DNA of 22,390 nt. Origin: AR12 sp036265915 (lineage in GTDB: Bacteria; Methylomirabilota; Methylomirabilia; Rokubacteriales; CSP1-6). Location: contig DATAOC010000001.1 of NCBI GenBank assembly GCA_036265915.1, positions 1 to 22,390 of the forward strand, read 5' to 3'. The notes beneath the pieces were generated by a model that did no database searches, was not told the DNA's origin, and worked only from the letters and a program-made list of their open reading frames with translations. Both the position numbers and the translations under genes were made by a program. Of the stretch, positions 7,480 to 16,158 are shown piece by piece (position 1 is the stretch's first letter; every line of letters starts with the position of its first letter).

Positions 7480-8660
7480 CAGCGTCTCCGCGGGGGATGC
7501 GCCTTCACGGCGGCCTCGTCGACCTCGGTGCCCCAGCCCGGGCCCGTCGGCAGCAGCAGGTGCCCGTTCTCGAAGACGGGCTTCACGGTCACGAGCTCGT
7601 CGTACCAGGGCACCACGTCGGGATCGATCTCCATGATGCGGAGGTTCGGGACGACGGCGCAGAAGTGAATGTTCATCATCGTGGCCAGGTGACCGTAGAA
7701 GTTGTGCGGCGCGACGTTGACCTCGTACGCCTCGGCCACGGCGGCGATCTTCACCGACTCGGCGACGCCGTTCCAGGGCGTGTCGATGATGGCGACGTCC
7801 ACCGACTGCTGCTCGAAGTACGGCCGGTAATCACGCCGCCCGAAGAGACATTCGCACGACGCCACCGGGATGCTGGTGCGCGAGCGGATGTAGTGCAGCG
7901 CCTTCGGATCGCGGGTGTCGATCTCGACCCAGAAGACGTCGAAGGGCTCCATGGCTCGCGCCATTCTGAGGAACCCCTCCGTCTTGAAATTGAAGTTGAG
8001 GTCGACCAGGATGTCCATGTCCGGGCCGGCGCCTTCTCGAAACGCGGCGAGCTGCCGGCTGATGCCGGCGAGGACGGCGCGATCGGCATTGAGCTCGGGA
8101 AAGCCGGGGCCGCGGCGGGCGAAGCCCGGCGCGTGCTGGTACGGCTCGGGGCCGCTGAAGACCATGGGATTCGTCTTCAGCGCGGTCCAGCCCCTCGCGC
8201 GGGCTTCCTTGCCGAGGGCGACGATGTCATGCAGGCTCTTCACCTGCGGCAGCTGCATGTCCTTCCACCACGACACCCGGTAGGTCCCGCAGTGCGACCA
8301 GTAAGCGCGGATGCGCTGCCGCACCGGTCCGCCGAGCAGCGAGTACACGGGCACGCCGAGCGCGCGCGCCTTGAGGTCGAGCAGCGCGTTCTCGACGGCG
8401 CCGATCGCCTGCTGCACCACGCCGCCGGCCGCCTGCCGTCGCACGGCATAGAGCCGCGTGACGATGGCCTCGTACGCGCGCGGGTCGTGGCCCACGATCT
8501 GCGGCGCCAGGCCGTCGATCACCGCCGACACGCCCAGGCCGCCGAACGACTCGTTGTACTCGCTCCAGCCGACGAGCCCGTCGTCGGTGGTGAGCTTGAG
8601 GAAGTCGAAGTTGCGCTGACCGGCGTCCGCGTGCAGGTGCTCGACGCGCGCGATCTTCAT
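7479..8660 (-). CDS. Enolase-superfamily (mandelate racemase/muconate lactonizing type) enzyme, paralogue 1
   Basis: A 393-residue acid-sugar dehydratase or racemase-like enzyme of the mandelate racemase subgroup. Metal ligands are D220 (LVDLNFNF), E246 (FWVEID) and E270 (ASCECL). The His-Asp dyad is intact as D293 (AIID) and H319 (VAPHN), with E344 (RIMEID) at the position of mandelate racemase E317. At the second barrel strand the usual KxK is K162-T-N164, so only one lysine is present. By analogy it abstracts a proton alpha to a carboxylate, probably for dehydration; the substrate is unknown. It is aligned without gaps to the neighbouring paralogue. ATG 8660 shares ATGA with the upstream stop, and its own TGA overlaps the next ATG by one base. 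Confidence 0.87.
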   Translation of the reverse strand: MKIARVEHLHADAGQRNFDFLKLTTDDGLVGWSEYNESFGGLGVSAVIDGLAPQIVGHDPRAYEAIVTRLYAVRRQAAGGVVQQAIGAVENALLDLKARALGVPVYSLLGGPVRQRIRAYWSHCGTYRVSWWKDMQLPQVKSLHDIVALGKEARARGWTALKTNPMVFSGPEPYQHAPGFARRGPGFPELNADRAVLAGISRQLAAFREGAGPDMDILVDLNFNFKTEGFLRMARAMEPFDVFWVEIDTRDPKALHYIRSRTSIPVASCECLFGRRDYRPYFEQQSVDVAIIDTPWNGVAESVKIAAVAEAYEVNVAPHNFYGHLATMMNIHFCAVVPNLRIMEIDPDVVPWYDELVTVKPVFENGHLLLPTGPGWGTEVDEAAVKAHPPRRR

Positions 8661-9841
8661 CCGAGCCTCCTCGGCGGGTGCGCCTTGACGCCGGCCTCGT
8701 TGATCTCGGTGCCCCAGCCCGGTGTCGTCGGCAGCTCGAGGTGGCCGTCCTTGATCGTCGGCTTGACCGTGTAGAGCTCATCGAGCCACGGCACGGCGTC
8801 GACGTCGATCTCCATGATGCGGAAGTTCGGGGCCACCGCGCACCAGTGCGCGTTCATCAGCGTGCACAGCGACCCATAGAAGTTGTGCGGCGCGACGTTC
8901 ACCTCGTAGGTGTCGGCCATGGCCGCGATCTTCAGTGACTCGGCGACGCCGTTCCAGGGGGCGTCGATGATGGCGACGTCGGCCGCCTGCGCCTCGAAGA
9001 ACGGCCGGTATCCGCGGCGGCCGTAGAGGCTCTCGCAGGAGGCCAGCGGCATCGGGATGCGTGAGCGGATGTAGTGCAGCGCCCGCGGATCGAAGGAGTC
9101 GATCTCCACCCAGAACAGGTCGAAGGGCTCGAGCGCGCGCGCGACCTTCACGAAGCCGTCCGTCTTGAAGTTGAAGTTCAGGTCCACGAGAATGTCGACG
9201 TCCTGGCCGGCGCCGTCGCGGAACGCGGCCAGCTGATCGCGCAGCGCCCGGATCACCCGGCCCTCGGCGTTCAGCGACGGAAACTCAGGCCCGCTGCGCG
9301 CGAAGCCCGGCATGTGCATGTGAGGCGCGCCGTCGTCGAAGACGAAGATGTTCGTCTTGAGCGCCGTGTAGCCCTTCGCCACCGCCTCCTTGCCCTGCGC
9401 GAGGACGTCGTCGAGGCTCCGGATCGGCGGAATCTGCATCTCCGCGGCGAGCCCGAGCCTGAACGAGCCGCAGTGCGACCAGTAGAGCCGCAGCCGTTCG
9501 CGCTGCGGGCCGCCGAACATCTCGTACACCGGCACCCCGAGCGCCTTGGCCTTCACGTCGAGCAGCGCGTTCTCGATGGCGGCGATGGCCTGCTGCACGA
9601 TGCCGCCCGGCGCCTGCCGACGGGCGGCGTAGAGCGTGGCCACGATCGCCTCGTAGGCGTGCGCGTCCTGGCCGATCACCAGCGAGGCCATGCCCTCGAT
9701 GGCGGCCGTCACGCCGACCCCGCCGAACGTCTCGTTGTACTCGCTCCAGCCGACGCGGCCGTCGTCGGTGGTGAGCTTGAGGAAGTCGAAGTTCCCCTTG
9801 CCGGCGTCGGCGTGCAGCGTGTCCAGGCGCGCGACCTTCAT
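8657..9841 (-). CDS. Enolase-superfamily (mandelate racemase/muconate lactonizing type) enzyme, paralogue 2
   Basis: A 394-residue tandem paralogue of the downstream gene: 41 of the first 60 residues are identical (counted by eye) and the two align without gaps to residue 390. The same active-site set is present at the same numbers: K162-T-N164, D220, E246, E270, D293, H319 and E344. Differences concentrate in the segment after the lysine (residues 165-180) and around residues 122-140, which in this fold approach the active-site mouth, so the two may prefer different substrates or form a heteromeric enzyme. ATG 9841 shares ATGA with the oligopeptidase B stop, and the TGA at 8657 overlaps the next ATG by 4 nt. 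A function in hydroxy-acid or acid-sugar catabolism is inferred. Confidence 0.87.
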   Translation of the reverse strand: MKVARLDTLHADAGKGNFDFLKLTTDDGRVGWSEYNETFGGVGVTAAIEGMASLVIGQDAHAYEAIVATLYAARRQAPGGIVQQAIAAIENALLDVKAKALGVPVYEMFGGPQRERLRLYWSHCGSFRLGLAAEMQIPPIRSLDDVLAQGKEAVAKGYTALKTNIFVFDDGAPHMHMPGFARSGPEFPSLNAEGRVIRALRDQLAAFRDGAGQDVDILVDLNFNFKTDGFVKVARALEPFDLFWVEIDSFDPRALHYIRSRIPMPLASCESLYGRRGYRPFFEAQAADVAIIDAPWNGVAESLKIAAMADTYEVNVAPHNFYGSLCTLMNAHWCAVAPNFRIMEIDVDAVPWLDELYTVKPTIKDGHLELPTTPGWGTEINEAGVKAHPPRRLG

Positions 9842-11871
9842 GCCGTTCTCCCGAGGCTGGTGAGGATGAACGCGTAGTCGAACGCGATCTCTCGCAGATA
9901 GTCGTACCGGCCGGAGGCGCCGCCGTGGCCGGCCGCCATGTTGACCTTGAACAGCACCGCCGTCTCGGGCGCGAGCTCGCGCAGGCGGGCCACGTACTTC
10001 GCGGGCTCCCAGTACATGACCTGGCTGTCGTGCAGCGACGTCTTGACGAGCAGGCGAGGATACCGGCGCGCGGCAAGGTTCGTGTACGGGCAATAGCGCT
10101 TCATGACCTCGTAGAATGGGCGCTCCTTCGGATTGCCCCACTCCTCGAACTCGCCGATCGTGAGCGGCAGCGACTCGTCGAGCATCGTGTTGATCACGTC
10201 GACGAACGGCACGCGCAGCACGGCCGCCCGCGCCACGTCCGGGCGCGCGTTGAGGACGGCACCGATCAGCAGCCCGCCGGCGCTGCCGCCCTCGATCACG
10301 AGCTGCTCGTGCGCGGTGTAGCGGTGCGCGACGAGGTGGTCGGCGACCGCGATGAAGTCGCTGAACGTGTTCGGCTTGTGCGCAAGCCGCCCGGCGTCGT
10401 GCCAGCGCTTGCCGCCCTCGCCGCCGCCGCGGACGTGGGCGATGGCGAAGCCGACGCCGCGGTCGAGCAGGCTCAGGCGGTTCGAGGAGAAGGTCACCGG
10501 GTACGGCAGACCGTAGGCGCCGTAGCCGGTGAGCAGCATCGGACGCACGGTGTCCGCCGTGTCGGCCCGGTACACCAGCGAGATCGGCACGCGCGCCCCG
10601 TCGGCGGCGACGGCGTACCGCCGCTCCGAGCGGTAGCGCGCGGGCTCGTAGCCGCCGAGCACGGGAGTCTGCTTGAGCAGCGTCAGCGCCCGCGTGTCCA
10701 TGTCGTAGTCGTACACGGAGGCGGGCGTCACCAGGGACTGGTAGCGGAAGCGATAGATCCGCACGTCGAACTCGGCGTTGGCGTCGCCGCTCACCTCGTA
10801 GGTGGGCTCGGGGAAGACGACGTGATGCGAGCCTCCGGCCTCGAGATCGAGCACACGGAGCCGGATGAGCCCGTCCTCCCGCTCGTGCACGACCGCGTGG
10901 TGCGCGAAGACGTCGAGGTCCTCGAGCATGACCTGCTCGCGATGCGGGATCTCCTCGTGCCAGTGCTCGGCGTCGGGCGCGTCGACCGGCGCCGTCACCA
11001 GCCGGAAATTGCGCCGCCCGCCGCCGTTGGTGCGGATCCAGAACCGGTCGCCGCGATGGTCGACGTCGTACTCGTGGTCCTTCTCGCGCGCCTGGATCAG
11101 TCGCCAGGGCCCCTCCGGCGTGCCGGCGGGCAGGCAGCGATACTCGCCGGACGTGAAGGAGCGCGAAGCGAGGAACAGCCACGCCAGGCTTCGCGAGCGG
11201 CCGACACCCAGCCGGAACAGCGCGTCGTCTTCCTCGAACAGCAGCTCGCGGGCATCGCCCGGAAGCTGGTGACGCCAGAGCCGGTACGGACGCTTGGCGT
11301 CGTCCTCGGTCACGTAGAACAGACGGCAGGCGTCCGCGGGCCACGCCACCGAGGACACTTTTGCCACGCGCGTGTCGAGCAGGCCCCCGGTGTCGAGGTC
11401 CTTCACGTAGAGCGTGTACTCGCGGAATCCGGTGACGTCGGTCGAATACGCGAGCCAGCGGCCGTCGTCGCTGACGGTGTAGGCGCCGAGGGAGAAGAAC
11501 GGATGGCCCGCCGCCAGCGCGTTGAGGTCCAGCACGATCTGCTCGGGCGCATCGACGCTGCCGAGCTTGCGGCAGTAGATCGGGTACTGCTTGCTCGTTT
11601 CTGTCCGTGCGTAGTAGAAGTGGCGGCCCCGGCGGTAGGGCACGCTCGTGTCGTCTTCCTTGATGCGCGCGAGCATCTCGTCGTAGAGCGCCTGCTGGAA
11701 CGCCCCGGTGTCCTTGGTCACCGCGTCGGTGTACTCGTTCTCGGCTGTGAGATAGGCGGTGACGTCGGGGTTGTCCTTGTCCCGCAGCCACGCGTACTCG
11801 TCGACGAGGCGATCACCGTGAATCTCGGTGACGGTCGGGATGCGGCGGGCGGCCGGACGTTCCGGCATCAT
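9838..11871 (-). CDS. ptrB: Oligopeptidase B (S9A prolyl-oligopeptidase family)
   Basis: A 677-residue serine peptidase of family S9A, normal in length for oligopeptidase B, which cuts short peptides after basic residues in the cytoplasm. The N-terminal beta-propeller (about residues 1-400) contains the usual DEYAWLRDK and VSDDGRWLAYS segments; the catalytic domain holds RGGGEGGKRWHDAGR, the nucleophile S530 in EGGSAGG, D615 in HDSQV and H649 in AGHGG. PFVDVINTMLD and EFEEWGNP are characteristic of oligopeptidase B rather than prolyl oligopeptidase. No signal peptide. The start is ATGATG at 11871, sharing ATGA with the permease stop; either Met could initiate. Being coupled to an exporter and four small-molecule enzymes is unusual for this peptidase. 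Confidence 0.9.
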   Translation of the reverse strand: MMPERPAARRIPTVTEIHGDRLVDEYAWLRDKDNPDVTAYLTAENEYTDAVTKDTGAFQQALYDEMLARIKEDDTSVPYRRGRHFYYARTETSKQYPIYCRKLGSVDAPEQIVLDLNALAAGHPFFSLGAYTVSDDGRWLAYSTDVTGFREYTLYVKDLDTGGLLDTRVAKVSSVAWPADACRLFYVTEDDAKRPYRLWRHQLPGDARELLFEEDDALFRLGVGRSRSLAWLFLASRSFTSGEYRCLPAGTPEGPWRLIQAREKDHEYDVDHRGDRFWIRTNGGGRRNFRLVTAPVDAPDAEHWHEEIPHREQVMLEDLDVFAHHAVVHEREDGLIRLRVLDLEAGGSHHVVFPEPTYEVSGDANAEFDVRIYRFRYQSLVTPASVYDYDMDTRALTLLKQTPVLGGYEPARYRSERRYAVAADGARVPISLVYRADTADTVRPMLLTGYGAYGLPYPVTFSSNRLSLLDRGVGFAIAHVRGGGEGGKRWHDAGRLAHKPNTFSDFIAVADHLVAHRYTAHEQLVIEGGSAGGLLIGAVLNARPDVARAAVLRVPFVDVINTMLDESLPLTIGEFEEWGNPKERPFYEVMKRYCPYTNLAARRYPRLLVKTSLHDSQVMYWEPAKYVARLRELAPETAVLFKVNMAAGHGGASGRYDYLREIAFDYAFILTSLGRTA

Positions 11872-12670
11872 TCGCCGAGCACCCGGCGACTCAGCAGCCG
11901 CATGTCGAGCGGTATCAGGATGGTGAGCATCAGGGCGCTGAGGACCGCCGCCGCCAGCAGATGCGCGGTGGCGGCGCCGCCGACGAGCACGCCGCGGAGG
12001 CCCTCCGCCAGATGGTACACGGGGTTGATCGTATTCAGCGCGCGCGCCACCGGATGCTCGAGCGGGAAGTACGTCCCGGAGAAGAGCGCCAGCGGCAGCA
12101 CGAACAGGAAGATCGGCAGGTTCATGTGGTCGATGGTCGGAATCAGCGCCGTGAAGAGTAACCCCAGCGCCGAGAACGCGCACGCGGCCACGAACACGAC
12201 GGGCAGCAGCGTGGGAAGCCACGCGAGCGAGACGTCGAGCAGCCCGAGCAGCCGGCACGCGGCCAGCACGCAGGCGACGATGCTGGCATAGATCGTCGTG
12301 AGCAGCGCCGCCCACAGGACCTCGCCCCAGATGACGTGGCGCAGCTCCACCTGCGTGGTGAGCTGACCCTCCCACGTCTTCTGGAAGTGCATGCGGATGA
12401 ATGCCGCATAGAGCGACTGGAACATGGCGGTCATGAAGGTCGTGTAGGCGAGCATCCCGGGTGCGATGAACGAGAGATACGGCACCTCGCGTCCGCGCCA
12501 GCTGAGCGCCCCCACGTAGCTGCCGAGCCCGAGGCCGAAGGCGAGCAGGCTGGTGACGGGCTCGAGCGCCGGCGGCAGGAACGCGGTGTGCCAGTTCCTG
12601 AGATGCACGCGGAGGTGGCGCTCCACCACCGCGCGGCTCTGCCAGGCGACCGCCGCCGTCAACCAGCGCA

Positions 12671-12671
<1 letters not shown>
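11868..12671 (-). CDS. ABC-2 type transporter permease, NodJ-like
   Basis: A 267-residue inner-membrane permease of the ABC-2 family, with about six hydrophobic segments (roughly residues 30-50, 65-86, 110-140, 146-175, 183-203 and 235-258). The segment LFSGTYFPLEH before the last two helices is typical of NodJ-type permeases and of drug or polysaccharide exporters. It starts at ATG 12671, overlapping the ATPase stop by one nucleotide (TGATG), so the two subunits are made from coupled translation and presumably assemble as a permease dimer with two ATPases. No dedicated periplasmic partner is encoded nearby. The exported substrate cannot be deduced; similarity to NodJ does not imply Nod-factor export here, since no nod genes are present. 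Confidence 0.88.
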
Positions 12672-13576
<905 letters not shown>

Positions 13577-13585
13577 AGGCCCGAC

Positions 13586-13591
13586 ATTGTA
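13586..13591 (-). promoter_or_regulatory. Putative -10 element of the seven-gene minus-strand operon
   Basis: Read on the minus strand this is TACAAT, one mismatch from TATAAT, ending 9 nt before ATG 13576 in the 37-bp divergent spacer shared with the glycosylase gene. The position predicts a leader of about 3 nt, consistent with the missing Shine-Dalgarno. No clear -35 is visible 16-18 nt further upstream, where the glycosylase coding sequence already begins. Confidence 0.4.
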
Positions 13592-13613
13592 CCCGTGAGA
13601 TCATGCCGGTGCC

Positions 13614-14534
13614 GTGCCCGAGCTTCCGGACGTGACCGTCTACGTCGAGGCCCTGCGCGAGCGGATCGTGGGCGCGCGGCTCGAACGCCTGCGTCTGGCG
13701 ACGCCGTTCGTGCTGCGCTCCGTCGACCCGCCGGTGAACGAGGTGACCGGCCGTCGCGTGGAAGGCGTGCGCCGGCTCGGCAAGCGCGTCGTCATCGAGC
13801 TGGAGGACGAGCGTTTCGTGGTGATCCACTTGATGATCGCCGGGCGCTTGCACTGGAAGCCCACCGGCGTCAAGGTCCCGGGCAAGATCGGCGTGGCCGC
13901 CCTCGACTTCTCGACCGGCACGCTGCTCATGACCGAGGCGGGGACGAAGAAGCGCGCGGCCATCCACCTGGTGCGCGGCGCCGCCGCACTCGCCGAGCAC
14001 GACCCCGGCGGCCTCGACGTGTTCGACACGAACCTCGCGGCGTTTCGGGCGGCGCTCACGGCCGAGAGCCACACGCTGAAGCGGTCGCTGACCGATCCGC
14101 GCGTGCTGAGCGGCATTGGCAACGCGTACGGCGACGAGATCCTGCATCGCGCGCGGCTGTCGCCGGTGAGGCTCACGCGGCAGCTGTCCGATGCTGAGCT
14201 GGCGCGGCTCCTCGAGGCCACGCGCGCCACGCTCGCCGACTGGATCGAGCGCCTCCGCCGCGACGCCGCCGGCGGGTTCCCCGAAGGGGTGACCGCATTT
14301 CGCGAAGGGATGGCCGTGCACGGGAGGTACGGCCAGCCGTGTCCCGCGTGCGGCTCGCCCGTGCAGCGCATCGTCCACGCCGAGAACGAGACGAACTACT
14401 GCTCGACGTGCCAGACCGGCGGCCGGCTGCTGGCCGACCGCGCGCTGTCTCGGTTGCTCAAGGCGGACTGGCCGCGCACGCTCGAGGAGATGGAGCAGCA
14501 CGTCGCCGAACGACGCCGAGGAGGAGACCGGTGA
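13614..14534 (+). CDS. Fpg/Nei-family DNA glycosylase-AP lyase, divergent subtype
   Basis: A 306-residue base-excision-repair enzyme. The start is fixed at GTG 13614 because the catalytic proline must follow the initiator: the protein begins (M)PELPDV, with P2 and E3. K57 in RRLGKR matches the conserved Fpg lysine, the helix-two-turn-helix is at LSGIGNAYGDEIL (N170), and the zinc finger has C243, C246, C263 and C266. It departs from E. coli Fpg in three ways: the zinc-finger arginine (R258 of HAQRATFYC) is N258 in HAENETNYC; the DPRRFG base-intercalation loop is replaced by AGTKKRA; and about 39 residues follow the last zinc cysteine, where Fpg normally ends. It is therefore a glycosylase of the family whose lesion preference is uncertain. 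Its stop overlaps the next GTG start (GTGA). Confidence 0.85.
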   Translation: MPELPDVTVYVEALRERIVGARLERLRLATPFVLRSVDPPVNEVTGRRVEGVRRLGKRVVIELEDERFVVIHLMIAGRLHWKPTGVKVPGKIGVAALDFSTGTLLMTEAGTKKRAAIHLVRGAAALAEHDPGGLDVFDTNLAAFRAALTAESHTLKRSLTDPRVLSGIGNAYGDEILHRARLSPVRLTRQLSDAELARLLEATRATLADWIERLRRDAAGGFPEGVTAFREGMAVHGRYGQPCPACGSPVQRIVHAENETNYCSTCQTGGRLLADRALSRLLKADWPRTLEEMEQHVAERRRGGDR

Positions 14535-15565
14535 ATCGACCGCTCGTGACATTGCCCGAGTTCCGCCGCGAGGCACGCAAGAAGCTTCCGCGCGAGGTCT
14601 TCGACTTCGGCGATGGCGGCTCCGAGACCGAGACGACGCTGCGCCGCAACCGGCGCGCCATCCAGCGGCTCGCGATCCGGCAGGACATCCTCGTCGACGC
14701 GCGGGAGATCGACACGAGCACGACCCTGCTCGGCGTGCCGCTCTCGTGGCCGGTCGTCATCGCGCCCATGGGCGGTCTCATCCTCTTTCACGAGGAGGGG
14801 GACGTGGAGATGGGCCGCGGCGCGGAGCGCGCAGACACGCTGCAGTTCCTGAGTGGCGCCACGGGATTCCCGGTGGAGGCGGTGGCGGAGGCGAGCAAGG
14901 GGCCGAAGATGTTCCAGCTCTACCACTTCGGCGATCGGGCGTGGGTCACCGACTATCTCGCGCGGGTCGAAAGCGCCGGCTACCTCTCGGTCTGTCTCAC
15001 CGTCGACGTGCAGGTGTACAGCCGGCGCGAGCGCGACATCGCCGCGCGCTGGAGCCCGAGGGCGGCGATGGCCAAGGCGCCGAACCCGCGCGGGCCCGAT
15101 CCCGACTATCCGACGCGGCTCACGTGGACGGACGTCGAATTCCTGATGAAGACTACGCGGCTGCCGATCGGCCTGAAGGGTGTGATGACCGCGCGCGACG
15201 CGCGGCGCGCCGTCGAGATGGGCGTGCGGCTCGTGTGGGTGTCCAATCACGGCGGGCGCCAGCTCGACAGCACGCAGGCGTCCATCGACGCGCTGCCCGC
15301 CATCGCGGAGGCCGTGGACGGTCGCGCGGCCATCATCGTGGACGGCGGCTTCAACCGCGGCACCGACGTGCTGAAGGGCGTCGCCCTCGGCGCCCACGCG
15401 GTCGCCGTCGGTCGCACGGCGCTGTGGGGGCTGGCGTGCGGCGGCGCCGATGGCGTGGCAGCGGCACTGGGGCTGCTGCGCGCGGAGCTGCGCACCGCGA
15501 TGGCGCTGTGCGGCCAGACCTCGGTGAAGCGACTGCCGCGCGACTGCGTGTTCCGTGTCGACTGA
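14531..15565 (+). CDS. FMN-dependent alpha-hydroxy-acid oxidase/dehydrogenase
   Basis: A 344-residue TIM-barrel flavoenzyme that oxidises a 2-hydroxy acid to a 2-keto acid (lactate, glycolate or mandelate type). Active-site residues by alignment to spinach glycolate oxidase are Y131 in FQLYHF (Y129), K216 in GLKGVMT (K230), H240 and R243 in SNHGGRQLD (H254, R257), and the FMN phosphate loop VDGGFNRGTDVLKG. The residue equivalent to Y24, which contacts the substrate carboxylate, is phenylalanine (F26 in VFDFGDGG). No membrane segment is present, so it resembles soluble oxidases. GTG 14531 has GAGGAG five bases upstream and overlaps the glycosylase stop by 4 nt. A keto-acid product would fit the hydroxy-acid theme of the region, but the link is inferred. 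Confidence 0.87.
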   Translation: MNRPLVTLPEFRREARKKLPREVFDFGDGGSETETTLRRNRRAIQRLAIRQDILVDAREIDTSTTLLGVPLSWPVVIAPMGGLILFHEEGDVEMGRGAERADTLQFLSGATGFPVEAVAEASKGPKMFQLYHFGDRAWVTDYLARVESAGYLSVCLTVDVQVYSRRERDIAARWSPRAAMAKAPNPRGPDPDYPTRLTWTDVEFLMKTTRLPIGLKGVMTARDARRAVEMGVRLVWVSNHGGRQLDSTQASIDALPAIAEAVDGRAAIIVDGGFNRGTDVLKGVALGAHAVAVGRTALWGLACGGADGVAAALGLLRAELRTAMALCGQTSVKRLPRDCVFRVD

Positions 15566-15626
15566 GGGAACGGTCGGCGTCGCCCGCGCGTTGACGTCCC
15601 GGACAGGGCGCGTGCCGGCGCGCCGC

Positions 15627-15633
15627 AAGGAGG
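15627..15633 (+). promoter_or_regulatory. Shine-Dalgarno fixing the TPR gene start
   Basis: AAGGAGG, followed by a 5-nt spacer and ATG 15639. It supports this start over an in-frame upstream ATG near 15555, which would put a non-hydrophobic leader in front of the signal peptide. Confidence 0.7.
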
Positions 15634-15638
15634 CCGCC

Positions 15639-16151
15639 ATGAAGCTCGCGTGGAACGTCGCATCGCGACAGGCGCTGCTGCTGGTCGTCGGTATCGTGCT
15701 CGTCCACGGCGTGGCGGGTGCGGCGGGTGGTGGCGGCGGCGGCGATGCAGGCAACGCGCGGCAGGATCCGGCGCTCGCCACCGCCGTGCAGCTCGTCCAG
15801 ACCCGCCAGTACGAGCGTGCCGTCCCGCTGCTCGAGGACGTCATCCGGCGGGACCCGCGAAATGCCGACGCCTATAACTGGCTCGCCTACGCCACGCGCA
15901 AGAACGGTGATCCGGCGAAGGCCATTCCGATTTACCAGAAGGCCCTCGAGCTCGATCCGAGACACCTCGGCGCCCACGAGTACATCGGCGAGGCGTACCT
16001 GGCGCTGGATGACCTCGCGCACGCAAAGGAGCACCTCAAGCGGCTCGACAAGCTGTGCCTGTTCTCGTGCGAGGAGTATCGCGACCTCAAGAAGGCGGTC
16101 CAGGCCTACGAGAAGAGCAACGGCGCGGTGAAGCCAGCGGCCGCCCGCTAG
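15639..16151 (+). CDS. Secreted tetratricopeptide-repeat protein
   Basis: A 170-residue protein with an N-terminal signal peptide: MKLAWNVASRQ, then a hydrophobic core (LLLVVGIVLVHGV) and an AGA-type cleavage region followed by a glycine run. The mature part contains about two and a half TPR units, with NADAYNWLAYATRKNGD and LGAHEYIGEAYLALDD as clear helix A segments. After the last repeat comes CLFSCEEYRDLKKAV, a Cys-x3-Cys pair seen in a widespread family of small periplasmic TPR proteins; the two cysteines could form a disulfide or bind a metal. Function is unknown; TPRs mediate protein contacts. It lies 73 bp after the oxidase stop, a gap without a convincing promoter, so it may belong to the same transcript. 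Its stop is 7 bp from the convergent racemase-like gene. Confidence 0.85.
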   Translation: MKLAWNVASRQALLLVVGIVLVHGVAGAAGGGGGGDAGNARQDPALATAVQLVQTRQYERAVPLLEDVIRRDPRNADAYNWLAYATRKNGDPAKAIPIYQKALELDPRHLGAHEYIGEAYLALDDLAHAKEHLKRLDKLCLFSCEEYRDLKKAVQAYEKSNGAVKPAAAR

Positions 16152-16158
16152 AGTCGCG

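Noticed and set aside
7143..8774. A long plus-strand open frame opposite the epoxide-hydrolase and enolase genes.
   Set aside because: Its translation is rich in Arg, Ala and Pro with no recognisable domain. It mirrors the codon bias of the real genes on the other strand, as do similar long frames at 9925-12291 and 17409-19025.
15566..15638. A possible promoter (TTGACG) and the 10-bp palindrome CGGCGCGCCG in the gap before the TPR gene.
   Set aside because: No -10 hexamer lies 16-18 bp after TTGACG, and a GC-only palindrome is expected by chance in DNA this rich in G+C.
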